Origin: Diphasiastrum complanatum
Lineage: Eukaryota > Streptophyta > Lycopodiopsida > Lycopodiales > Lycopodiaceae
DNA length: 64,000 bases
Reading direction: 5' to 3'
Assembly (NCBI GenBank): GCA_029204225.1
Contig: CM055096.1
Span: 28,946,995 to 29,010,994 of the forward strand
Each line of letters begins with the position of its first letter. Positions within the stretch are counted from its first letter, which is position 1. Made by a program: the position numbers and the translations under genes. The notes beneath the pieces were generated by a model. The model did not search any database, was not told where the DNA came from, and saw only the letters and a list, made by a program, of their open reading frames with translations. Positions 23,261 through 36,098 of this stretch are shown in pieces.

Positions 23261-26040
23261 AGATTTAACACTTTATAATGGTATTAGTAGATACATATAA
23301 TTCTATTCATCTGACTTTGCTATATCTATAAATTTAAATAAGGAATATATTGCCTAGAGTGTGATAGTTAAGCTATTTTATATTCTGATATAAAAAAAAC
23401 TATAGGCTTGATTGGTTGCTATATATATTAAATACATGAGATTATTGGTCAAGATAGACCCTTTTAATCATTCTTATAGATTTGGATCAAAATAAAATTT
23501 GAATATGTTACATGCTATGAATGTAGAAGGTCCTAAAAGTCCAGTCATGTGGTAGCCAAATGGGAGCCTATGTCTTCATAATGTAAAAACTAGCTTTTAG
23601 TAGTGCTACCAAACATATAACACATTATTAGGTTTGTCAACCAGGTGACAACTTCTTGGGTCTCAATGGCTGGCCACATTGTTCCATAATTGGCAATATG
23701 GTTGAGTCAAAGCTAGTGGGACAAGTTGGGTAAATATGGAAGTTCTTGCCACACTGACATGGGATCCAAATCCATCAAATGAGCCTAATTTGCTCTTCAT
23801 TTTGGCTACAAAATCCACATTGTGTGGGTTGATTTCATGCACAAATAGAGGCTGAAACAAAAAGCAAATTTGCTACTAGTTATTTTCCTAGCGAAAGCGT
23901 TCATGATCTCTATTTTTTGAGATCAGATCTAGATTTCTCTCACACTTTCTTTTTCTAGAATTGTTGCTGGGATACCATGTTATATTATGGGGTGTTGATC
24001 ATTCTAACAATCACGTAGTGAAAGCATTCATTGATGAATCATCATAATAGTAGAATGATCAACATAGAAGATAAATAGAGAGCACACAAAAGTGCTACAA
24101 TGTGTTTGAAACTCCACTCTACAAAATCTAAGTTTCTTCGTACATAAGAAGTAAAGAGATGAGTGTACGAGACAAGTAGGTTGTTGATGTCTCCTCACAT
24201 CTAGTCTTCTTTGCTTAGGCCCTTTTCTATTTGTATAGGACCACTTTTATTAACTTACACTAGATAAGGCACTTGAGCCTCCATTATCAATTTACTATAG
24301 GGCTAAAAGCATGGTTTGGGTAGAAATGCATTTATGTTTTTTATTGGAGGAGAGAGAGTAGGCCCACCACTTACCAAATACTCCAAGAGGGTAGGCCCAT
24401 CATTACTAGGCGCTTCATTGCATTAACTCGTGGGTAGCCATTATAGAGATAACATTTATATGCCTCATGGTTATATAGTGCCAAAGGAGAATAGAAAGAT
24501 CAAGTGTGGACATGTCACATAAGGGTGTGCCCTAAATAGGTCTATCACCTAGGAATGACAATGAGTGGCATCACTATGAGCACCAAGCTAAGGAATACCA
24601 TAACATAGTTGCTAGATTCCAATGGATATGCTTTATTGTATATGATGTATCAAAATTGTCAAAAAGAAATAATGAATGAATTATGGTGTAGTAGTGCTAG
24701 TTTTTGCCATGACAACTCTGATGCAAAGTGGAAGATTTGCTCAATTGAATACTTGCAAACTAAACATTACACTACACTACTCGTCATTGGAGACGTGGCC
24801 ATCAACATTGGTACATGCCACATGTAATTGAGGAGGGCTCCACTTGTTTGCATCAACACAAACAACTATGCATATATGCATTTATACAAAAAAGTAAATT
24901 TTCATTGATATTGTATCATGATATTAAGGTATCCATGCCTACTTCTCCATGTGTCTTGTCTTATTTGTATGTGTTTAGGTGCAACTGCATAGGATTCATG
25001 TGTTCTAACAACGGATCTTGGGTGGCATGAAGTATATGATAATTACAAGGGATATTCTACCAAAAAGACCCTTAAACTCACTCTTTGTTCCAAGGAACTG
25101 GTTATGACTAATTATTAGAATCAGATGAGCAATCTTTCAAGAATTAAAAAAAATGTAACATGTGTCATTCCATGCAGCCATTATCATCACTAACGAACTA
25201 TATGCCAATGAACAATGATAATCAACATCTGTTACTATGTGAAGATTAAAAAAGAGATCAATGCTAAACATAAATGCATCTAGGCTTATAACCCTTAAGA
25301 TTGGGATTTTCCCCAACTCAGCTATCACATTATTTCATTTGCGTTTTGTTTGTGTTAATTCAAATTTCCAAGCTGATTTATTTGAAAAAGTGAATATCTT
25401 CGTGAATAGTATGCAAATATCAAGTTTCTCTATGAGGGGGATAAATCGTAGAATGATCTCCATCTTGTCATATTTTAACAAAGATGATACTGTTAGTAGG
25501 CATACTGCCTCTATTGCAACAACTATCATGCAAAGACATAAAGCTAGATTTCTCACATTCCTTCGGAAATCAACAGAGGGATCATTTATCTTAATACAAG
25601 GAATCAGAGATCAATTTAAATATCCAATGAGAAAAGCCATCCTCAAAACATGTGTAAGAACCAACTTGAAACAAATCTTCATTCCTTTTAGTTTCATTTA
25701 TACTACTAAATTCAAACCCTTATTTGAGCACTCCAAATGGTTGAAAGTAAACATGAACTTGAGAATATGATTATCACTGTTTTGAATCACAATCCTAAGA
25801 AAGACAGTATTTTAGAATTGGAGGCAGGCTTCAGTTTATTGTATCCAGCATTTGACCAAAACCCACATTGGCCTGACATCATATAACTGCATCAAGTGGA
25901 ACTCATTTTTATTTAAAAATTCACTAGCAGTCAACAACGATTGCACGAATGACCATTTAAATAGATTCTGAACCTGCCTTCAAATAAACTTTCATGCACC
26001 TGTCTTTTGTGGATCAATGGATATCAAATTTTTGGAGCCC
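23261..26040. other. No recognised gene
   Basis: AT-rich sequence downstream of the host gene. The longest frame (25261-25770, plus) is rich in Ile, Phe and Lys, has no motif I know, and is probably chance. Around 23965 GATACCATGTTATATT resembles the complement of a tRNA-Met PBS next to an LTR start, but no partner parts were found. Confidence 0.5.
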
Positions 26041-26046
26041 TTATTA

Positions 26047-26052
26047 TTTATT
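26047..26052 (-). terminator. Possible poly(A) signal of the acetylornithine deacetylase-like gene
   Basis: AATAAA on minus, about 320 nt beyond the stop codon at 26370. Distance and sequence fit a plant 3' UTR, but single hexamers are common in AT-rich DNA. Confidence 0.3.
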
Positions 26053-26369
26053 CTTATCATCTCACACGTTTGTATATGACTATTAAGTCATAGCACATCA
26101 TCAGCCTCATGAGTGCATTTCTTTGTCTTCGATTTTGACCCTTGTATGTCCTTTGTTTAGCTGAGTGGAATTGGCTTCCAAATCTCAAGGGGCAGAAAGA
26201 AGCTTGCAACCAGCTCACTTTTATTGGAGGAGAAACTATCTATCTTGGACAATTTGAAGTTCAATTCAATCAAGGAAAGCGATATGACGATATAGTCCAT
26301 CCAATACAAGTAATCATCTCAAATCAGAGCTAGTGCGATGCATACTTCATCGACAGCTGCATGTCTCTA

Positions 26370-29300
26370 CTACTCATTCAGCTGAGTAATAATGCTAGTG
26401 AGCACTTCAAAACCTTGCTTGAAATCAGATAAAAGGCAGTACTCATTCTTTGCATGATATGTGGCCATCACCCCTGGTAAGAAAAGGTAACCTTCAGCTA
26501 ACTAGCATGATTTTGAACAGTAAAAATAATGAGATTGGGTTGATTCATGATAAATAAAAAAGAATTACATAGAGAAGTTTATTTCAAGGCCTATCTAAGT
26601 CTTAAAAGCCCCAAGGGAACTGCATGTTGCTTACCATAACCAGCAGTCTGTACATCGAATCCATTATCCTGTCAAACATACAGCACATTCAGTGTTCAGA
26701 TATAAGTAGCTGACATATTTCTCAAATATAAGATGCTGACGATCTCTTGTTCATCTAATTAAAGTAATCAGTATTAAGGCCCAACATCCATGAAAAGCCT
26801 AGTGCTTTCAAGTTTCCAGCTTCTAAGCAAAAGCTCCAGCAGAGCCTTGTTGTTTTGATCTTTTCTTATCCCTGCCAGCAACCTGCCTGCGCCCCCCTCG
26901 CCCCTCTCCCCCACCTCCATCGTCCCAGCCCCTGCCCGTGCCCCTCCCCCTGCCTATGGCCTTGGCCTGCCCCTTCCCGAGGCCTCTTTTTTTAGTGGAA
27001 AAAAATTGGGTTTCCGGGCAGCTAACGCTGCCCGTCACAGCGTGAGCTGCCCGGAAACCCAATTTCTTTTAGTATATATAGATCTTTTGGCAGTTGCCAA
27101 AAACAAGTATCATATTGGCCTGAGTGGACAGGTATTAGGGTGATACCGTACTCTGCATAAGATTTGAATCTTTTGTGCATAGACAATCTACGAGTGCAAT
27201 GAATTGCCAACAGAATTGAATCTTTTGAGATTTGAATATTCTGGCAGTGACCATTAACAAATAATAGGCATATAGCATGAGTGGATGGGTATTAGGGTGA
27301 TACAGTACTGCCAGCAGATTTTGAATCCAGATTCAAAACTTCTGACATTTGAATCTTCTGTGCATAGATTCAATCTATTGGTGCAGTCAATTACCAGAAG
27401 AATCCGATCTTCTCAGATATAAAATCTCTGACCGTCTCAATGAGAAGTAATAGGCAATACCCCCATTGCATACTAGGGTGAGTGGATGGGCATTAGCGTG
27501 ATACAGTACTGCCAGAAGATTCAAATCTTAAAAATTTTGAGATTTCAGTCTTCTGGAAATTATGAATATAATTATGCAATAAAAAATCACGATTTGTATA
27601 GCATTACCATTCATACTGGAGATATTTGTAGTTTGCGATGTGAAAAATTCGAAAAACAAAATGGGATTTTCAAAGCTATTCAAATCAGTGTTGATCACAA
27701 TTCCTTGGAACTATCACTTAGTAGATGAAAAGTGTCATACTTGAGATCAGGTCTCGTTGCAAGGAAAAAGTTGTATGAAATGTGGCTGAATGAAAAGAGT
27801 TAATGTCAAGGGACCCTATAAGCCGACAATGTCTTGAGGAATAATTCCTGAATAGTGAGATTTGGAAACAAATCATAACGCTATTATAAGGCACCAAATC
27901 TTTCCAAGCATAAAGTGGAAGTTGTAGATATTGAACACAAAAGAAACTCAAAACCCTGCAAAAACAAGCTCAAATCTACTAGAAATAAATTGGGTTTCAA
28001 AGAGAGTTATGAGTAGGTAGCAAATGAATACGAGCTACAACATTTGTGCCTTTACTCTGAAATGCTGCTCCAGATGTTGGGAATGCAAAGTAGTAGAGAG
28101 ATTGCCAATCTGTACTTCCAGATATATCAAAGGCGTGTCGGAGTAAAGAAGTTTCTGTGATGAAGCCCTAATTGACGAATTTTCAGTGCCCTATCTACAT
28201 GGCATAAAAAACTGGAAACTCATATTGTGTTCTTTAATGTGTTACTGCCAAGAATCCAAATAACGTAATTAGTTATGAAAAGATGTAAGAATCTTCATTA
28301 AAGGTACAAGGAACTAATTTCTAGTGCCAAATTTTTTGGGCATCCAAACTAAAAAGTGATTCTTCACCTCCCTATTTCTAAATATGTTATCAAGCTCAAA
28401 CATGTCAAAGAAGCTCGTAATCTCTATTATCAATAACGTAATTAGTTATGAAAAGATGTAAGAATTTTCATTGAGGTACAAGGAACTAATGTCTAGTGCC
28501 AAAGTTTTTGGGCACCCAAACTAAAAAGTGATTCTTCACCTCCCTATTTCTAAATATGTTATCAACCTCAAACATGTCAAAGAAGCTCCTAATCTCTATC
28601 ATCAATGAGGACACCTCCAGTGCTCTTTATAGTCATGATCCCAGGATAGGATTGCACGTCCACCTCCAGGGTCCCTTCCAAGAAGTTCCCCTAGGGCAGA
28701 AAAATCACTATATGCAAACTTAGCTATAAAATGTATCTAATGAAGTCCCAAGTAACTGCTTAATAAACCCTACTTTCCTATTCTAAATTCAATGGATGTC
28801 TCCCGAATCTTTGTGTTCATTCTTTTGGGTAAGCAGTAAATTCAAAGGCTTACCTGACTACTTACTGCCTGCAACAAAGAGAGCAGACTATCATGCCTTT
28901 CACACCAAGAGATCTAAAAATAGGTCTGATAGGTAGTTGACGTTGAGGTAAAATAGGTACCATCCACATGCGATTCCATTAAAAGCATCAAGAAATAGTA
29001 AGATTACGCAACACAGCATCTAATAGAATGGTGGTCTGATGGTACAATGATATAGAGAACTCAATGGCCAATATTCCACTCTAAAAGGTTCTTTTATACA
29101 ACTGTCACAGAGAAAAAGCAATGCGGATGTGCACTAAGAGCTAAGAACGAAAAAAATTGTGCTCAAAGACAGAAAAATCCTACAATCCCCTTATGCTTGT
29201 CTACTTGTTCTGAAAATTCTTAGAAATCCTACCAACTAGGGATTTTTCTTTTGTGATGCCATGAACCAAACACAAAATTTGTAGAGTTTACATCAGCTTT

Positions 29301-32300
29301 TGTTGATTTGTAAATCTCTAATCAAAAACTTGGGCATAGTCTATAAGTAGCACCTGTAAGTCACGGATCAGAGGGAGGGACCCCGTGATTGAATAAGGCT
29401 TAACCACTCCAATAACTTCTTCTGTGGCTTTACACAGCGCATGATATCCTAGAGAGTCAAGGTTGCATGCAACTCCTTCCAGCATCATATCATCAAACTC
29501 AATGGTCAATCTGCAAATGACACTAGCAGTTGTCATTAGTAAGCCGCAAAACTCGATAGAAGTACCATTGGAAATAAAATAGCATTCTCAAAAAGCTCGT
29601 GCTCAGTTGCAAAATGTTTTCAGACAAGGTGTGTTGAGCTCTAACGGTCCAAATTTTAACAAAACGACACAGATGTAAAAGTTCATTGCACAAATGACCC
29701 CTCCAACGATAATAATGCTGCACTATTACAATTAAACCATGAGGACTGGTTCGGCAAGAAGGGACTGACCTTCCTCTCAAACCTTCTTCAGGAAGATGAT
29801 AATTGGACACAGGGCCTCGCGTATCCAAGTTCTCAATATTAACATTGATATCGTCAACATATCTGCTAATTTTCTTTGCTACATCTGAAACACTGCAAGA
29901 CAGAAAAGAGCTAACATTATTGCAACCAAAGATAGGACTAGCACCCAAATCTAGAAATTTTATGACCGACTTATCAATGTAAAGGGCACGATGAGCAGAT
30001 TCCATCAGATTATGTTTACAAGTATATGCATGGTGCCTAAAGAATCAATGAACAGCAAAAAAGCACAAAATTTAGTGAGGATCTGATTCTATTTATTTCC
30101 TATTGGACATGGGAGCCTTGTTATGGAGAGCAAAGCAGGAACTTTCATATTAAGAGACACGGTAGGACAAGCTTGGTTCCAAACTGCAAGAGGAGCACTG
30201 AAGCCCGGTTTATAGCAGTTGAAGTTTCCCTATTCACTTGACTTTGATAGTACCAGTCCAGGATGCATTCTAAATTTGGTTTCTAGAAAAGCGTTACAGA
30301 TGCATCAGACATCAGAGCAATTTCTACTTCGGCATTGACATGGGTTCAGTTCACTAGCATTACATCTTCTGTTTTTCTGTGTTATTTCACTAATCTTCAA
30401 GCTGTTAAATCTCATTCATAAAACGTTAGTGCATGATGAACTAAAGAACTTGAAGTCACAACTGGGCATTGCGTAGGATTCAGAAAGATAGATTGACTCA
30501 ACCAATGTCGTAGATGGTCGTAGATGGCTTACCTGTAAAATGGAGTTATCCTGCAAAAAACCCAAAAAACCAAGCGTGCACTCAGTATCAGTAGTTTCAA
30601 ATAATTCTTGAAAAGAGCTTCGATTAACTTAAAAAGTTGTTTTATTGAAGACTTGACTAATCTCCACCAAAGGACTATGGAAAAGTGTAGATTTTACTTG
30701 CATAGTTACATACTAATTTAAAATTTATATGCATTTTTGAAATGGTGATGAAACGTACAAAAAAAGAGAAATAAAGTATGCAATTCGGTCATTCTCCAAC
30801 ATCTCAACCATAAATCCAAAAAGACAAAATAAACAAAGTATCAAAAAAATTTCAATAAATAAACAGATTTGAACAGATGATAATGTGAAAATGCACTTTC
30901 ACAGAAAGAATAGGCAAGTACAAATCCAAACACAGTAAAAAAGTTACTGAAGTTATTTCTTGCCAAAAATCAAGTTAAAGTGATAAAGAATAGAGTCACT
31001 ACAATAGTCATGCACTAGCAAATGGCCAGAGTTCCTGATTTTTCTGGCTAGTGCCAGCGGCCAAGCTTATGTGCATTATAAACATGGAGCAGTAATCAGC
31101 ATCCATAAAGCAACCAAAGTCTCTCTCTCTCTCTCCCTCCCTCCCTAGTCTAGCTGGAGAGATTCTGGTTCCGTAAGTCTATTCAGGATGCCTCGAGTAA
31201 GTGCAGATTGTTTGACACCATCGTCACCCTTTCAGCCTTGTATGCGGCAGAGATATGGTGTACATGACTATCATCTTCACACTCGTCCAGCATTTCACGC
31301 TTACAGACCACCATGTTAGCTCGCATGATCCAAGCGAAGCCCTCAGTTCCACATGAGATCATCCTTGCGGAGTTTGCCACCCCCCCTATTCAGATTGAGG
31401 CAGCCAGTTTTTGATTCCTGAAGTTAATTGTAGTCTGTTAGTCGATTATCTAATTAGTAATATCAGGATTCATAAACTTTAAAGTTTTACAATTTTGATT
31501 TTGGTATTTAATGTGTTATGTAAGTAGTTAGTAGTTACACATAGAATGTTCAATGTTGAATGATGAATGAATCTAAGTTTCTAAGTTTGAACTTCAACTT
31601 CCAACTTTGAAACAAAATTACAATCTACGGTCCTGGTACCTCTACCTAGCTACCATTATCCATATCAGACTAGTCAGTGGTCACTAGTCACTAATAACTA
31701 TTATCAGGATTCAGCTCTGAGCTCAAATTTCAGTTATACTCCTAATTTCTAAACCCTAAGTTCCAAGTGTCAAGTTCCAACTCCACAGTCTCCTTAGCAA
31801 GCACTTAGCAGATCCTTGTACCCAGGATATGGTTACAACTTACTGCAGTTCTCTTAAACTTGGGTCATTCTGTTTTGATACGACAGGTCACAAGAGATCT
31901 GATTATCCTGATATCTGTAAATTTAGAGGAAATTGTTTAGCTATTAAGTATCTGTAGTATGTACAATGAATATATGACTTTTACATCAGAGAGAATTATT
32001 GTTTTTTGAAGAATGAAAAAAATAGGTTCGAACCGTTTTCCGATTCGAACCTGGCCTGGCGGTTCAAACCTCAAAGAATCGGTTCAAACCGGCCGGTTCG
32101 AATCGACCTGTTCGAATCGGGGTGTAACCTTGATGATGTGGGTGATGTGGATGGGGTCTCGAGCTACTCCTATGCCCGAGAGCCCCAACTTCCTAGGCAC
32201 TAGAGGTAGATGGACCACGATCCAAGTATCGAACCTGACCATCCCGATAAATAGCAAAGCGTTCCGATGCTTTAGCCTCCTGAAAGATTTTCTTGCGTTC

Positions 32301-32634
32301 CCGAACCTTCAGTGTCAAGAACACCTCGAACTCGAACATTGAGAGCTTTGGAATCACGTAATTGTTTTCAAAGATGGTAACTGAGATAACAGTAGACATA
32401 TGAGCGGTATTACCTTCTTCTTTATGAAATAAGAAAGCCCAAGTTTTTGTAGCCTCCTGATTTTCACTCAAGTGACGTTCTAGCTCATCGATTTTGCTTG
32501 TCATTGGGGATGGCGTTCTTTCCTTGGCGTGTAGATGTCGTCTAATTAAGGGGCATGAGAGAGAGAGAGAGAGCCTAGGTTGAGAAAGGCCTTGGGGGCT
32601 CGAGCGCCTACCCAAAGCTATTCTATCCCAACGT

Positions 32635-32702
<68 letters not shown>

Positions 32703-33190
32703 TGAGAGAGATGGAGATGGAGAAACCAAGAGAGTTTTATTAAGAAGAGAATGAAAGATGATACAATACAAAGGATAGATTTTAGAGGTGAGCCTCCTTC
32801 ACTCTCATTGGCCACTTCATTGGGGCAAGGATTCTAATCCAAGCCTTTAAAATAAACACAACTTTAATCTATTGGTGCTAAGAAAGCACAAGGGCACTCA
32901 CATGATTCATGTGAGTTTTAAGTTGGGCCCTTTTAGCTTTTTTATTTGCAACTTGACTTAGGGCCTCTAATGTCATTTTAGAGTTTTAAGCCCCTAGTCT
33001 CTTATTCCTAGAAATGACAACTTGCTACTTGTGCTCATTGGGTTGGGCTTACACGCGCAGGATGCCAGTGCCCTCGCACTTATTACCCTACTTACAATGT
33101 ACTGTGGCGGGGCCCACTGGGTAAGGCTTGGCCAACAGTATTTTAAGTGGTGGGGCCCACTTGTTTATTACTGTGCAGGAAATACCCACA

Positions 33191-33275
<85 letters not shown>

Positions 33276-36051
33276 TATTAATGTCTTTTCCATGCCAAAA
33301 GGCATATAAGACTAAGGAAATACATGTCAAGTATGTGGTAACCGTGGAGCGTATAAACGACTCCAAAAACTGTAATAAAGAAAAAAAGAAACATCTAGTG
33401 CAAGTTAAGATAACTACATAAATGATAATGTCTGTGCATGGTAGTCAAATGTATCCATGTCAAGATGCCAGGTCTGTATTGGCGTTGTAGAAGGATGTAA
33501 TGCGAGCTGTAGCATGAGGAAGTGCAGGAGCCCGCTGACGTCGCCTGTGAGCAGGAGCATGTATAGTGTGTCTCTGTGTAAGAGGTCTAGTAGGGCCTGT
33601 AACTCTCGTGACCACCTGAGGCTGGGTGGTGCGTCATCTCTGCATCCTAGGTCTAGAAATGTCGTCGCAATCGCTGTCAGTCATGTCTGCATCAGGGCGT
33701 GATCTCCGGCGAGAGAAGAAGGATGTAATCTGAGACTGTGTGTCTGGATAGGTGTGCTGAGCTGTCTGACATAGGTCCTGACGCAGGAGGGACATCTCAT
33801 GTATCATAAGTGCCACACATCTAGGGTCCTCATATGAGATGAGGGACCGTAATGTAACAGGTGTCTGACGAAAAAGGCAATGATATTGCCCTCTGATCTC
33901 ATCGTAAACTGGACATGTGAAAAGGAAATGCTCCTCTGTCTCAACCATAGATAATGAACATAACTGACAAAGCCACTCCTCTCGTGGGGTACCCTGGAAG
34001 CGTCCAGTCTCAATCACCAACTGGTGTCAGGACACTCGGAACTGGCCCAGAATAAATCGGAGCCCATGAGATAGTCCTGAGGTGAGATAGTGTGGCAAAA
34101 CTGGAAATCCAACTGTGTCTAGCTCCAGAAAGTGTGTCCTGTAATAGTCGGGTTTGACCCCGAGCTGTCCCTGCCATGTCCGGCTCAGGTATGCTCTATA
34201 GAGAAAGCGTTTGATATACTCATGGGTGCCCGATGGAAGGTCTGTGATAGAAATCCCAAGTGTATCCAGTATCCGAGAGGCCTGCATGACTATGAGTGAT
34301 ACACTGTCTATGACATCGGTGAGGTGGTATGTCGGCGTCATCATCATCAGACCGTGTCCGTCTCTTGGTGAAGAAAGACGTTTTCTGAGCCTGAGAGCTA
34401 GGATGTGGCTGGTGAGCTAACTGGTACATGCCATGGTGCAGCAAGACCATCTCTCGTAGAATAAGTGCGACACAGCGAGAGTCTTCATATCCAATCAGTG
34501 CTCTGAGTGTAGTAGGCATGTCACGGAATAAACAGTGATATCTCCCTCTAATCTCATAATAGATGGGGCATTTGAAGATGAAGTGCTCCTCGGACTCATC
34601 TCATGTAGGGACATAGCAGGCATAATCTCTCCTCTCGTGGCGTACCCTGGAATCTGCCTGTCTCAATAGCCAACTGATGTGAGGAGACTCTGAACTGTCC
34701 CTAAGTGAAACGGAGACCCCCAGAGGACAAATAGCGAGGTAAAACTGGAAGACCAGTGGCATCCTGCTCCAAAAAGTGAGTCCGATAGTAGTCAGGCTTA
34801 ACCCCCAGCTGGTGTCGCCAATACGGTCGAGATATGCTCTGTATAAAAAACGCCTAATGTATTGGTGTGTACCCAAAGGGAGAGCAGTGTAGCGATACCA
34901 AATGCTTCCATGAAGAACTGTGATGCCTGAGAGAACCATGATAGTCGGTAGCCCTGAGTCTGGAGGTGATGAGAGGACATGAGTGCAAGCCGCGTATATC
35001 TCTGCTCTGTATCAGGAAGTGCCTGAGCTCTCTGGATGTATGTGATAAGCTGAATGAGTCTGGTCACCAATGTAATGCCACACGCGACATGTCTGATGAT
35101 AAATCATGATGTGTAAACAAATCAAGAGTCAATGCTCATCTAGTGACATCTACAGACTACAATGATCTAATGTACAATGAGCAGTGAGCACTCTAAGCTC
35201 TCCTACACCTGAGTCTCCTCCTACTCGCTGGTGCTATGGAGCCTGCTGTGGCCTTTCGAGTGGCAGGCTCAGCTGCGAAATCCTCATCGAAGGCAGAGGT
35301 ATGATGCCCCTTATCCTCATCCCCGCCCTCCTCGGACTCCTCAGCCACATACTCCTCCCTGATGATGCCTCAGACTCATACTCGTCCTCGTTGTCAAGGC
35401 TGTGAGCACGGGAGCTGCTACCCTCTCCTGCCCTCCTCCTGCGCTCTGCTCGAGTGACAAGTCATGCACATTGCACACAAGGAGGGACAAACGTATTATT
35501 GCCTGCAAATTAGTAAATTACAATAATAAGTTTGAACTTTGAAAATTTAATTCAAGACCTTAGACAATCCTAAATTCTCGCTTACACTCTGCATGGCCTC
35601 CTCATGGAGGAATGCGTACACGTCCTCCTCTGACTGGTCTCTTGGTGGCAACTCTGGAACCTTTGCCACATCGATTAGATCGGGATTAACCTATGCACGT
35701 GTCACAATGCACATTGAAATCAAGACAATTTGGACGGCCGACAAAAGTTAAAACTTAGCTACAGTCTACTATGCTCTAGTCAAGGGGCAGCTAGTACTAG
35801 CAAGTTGCAACCAAGTTCCAACAAGCTACAATATGATTGACTAATTGTGCAGTAAATGTGAAGTTTAGATTGTAATGGACCATGGTCAGTTTATTACCCT
35901 CTCTCAAATTCTAATTCTAATCTAGTTTCTAAGTTCTAACCCTAGCCGCTAACTACCCAGGTCCCACACCCCTCTCACAATGCCCAGGCCCCACACTGAA
36001 CCCCATCAAGATTCAAGTTTCAACACACACGTCACATACACACACAAAATA

Positions 36052-36098
<47 letters not shown>

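Noticed and set aside
23950-24120. Another LTR with a PBS
   Set aside because: Only a weak PBS-like string and a TG start were seen; no partner LTR, purine tract or coding part.
25261-25770. 169-residue open frame as a gene
   Set aside because: Composition follows AT-rich DNA, there is no motif, and no splice or start signals stand out.
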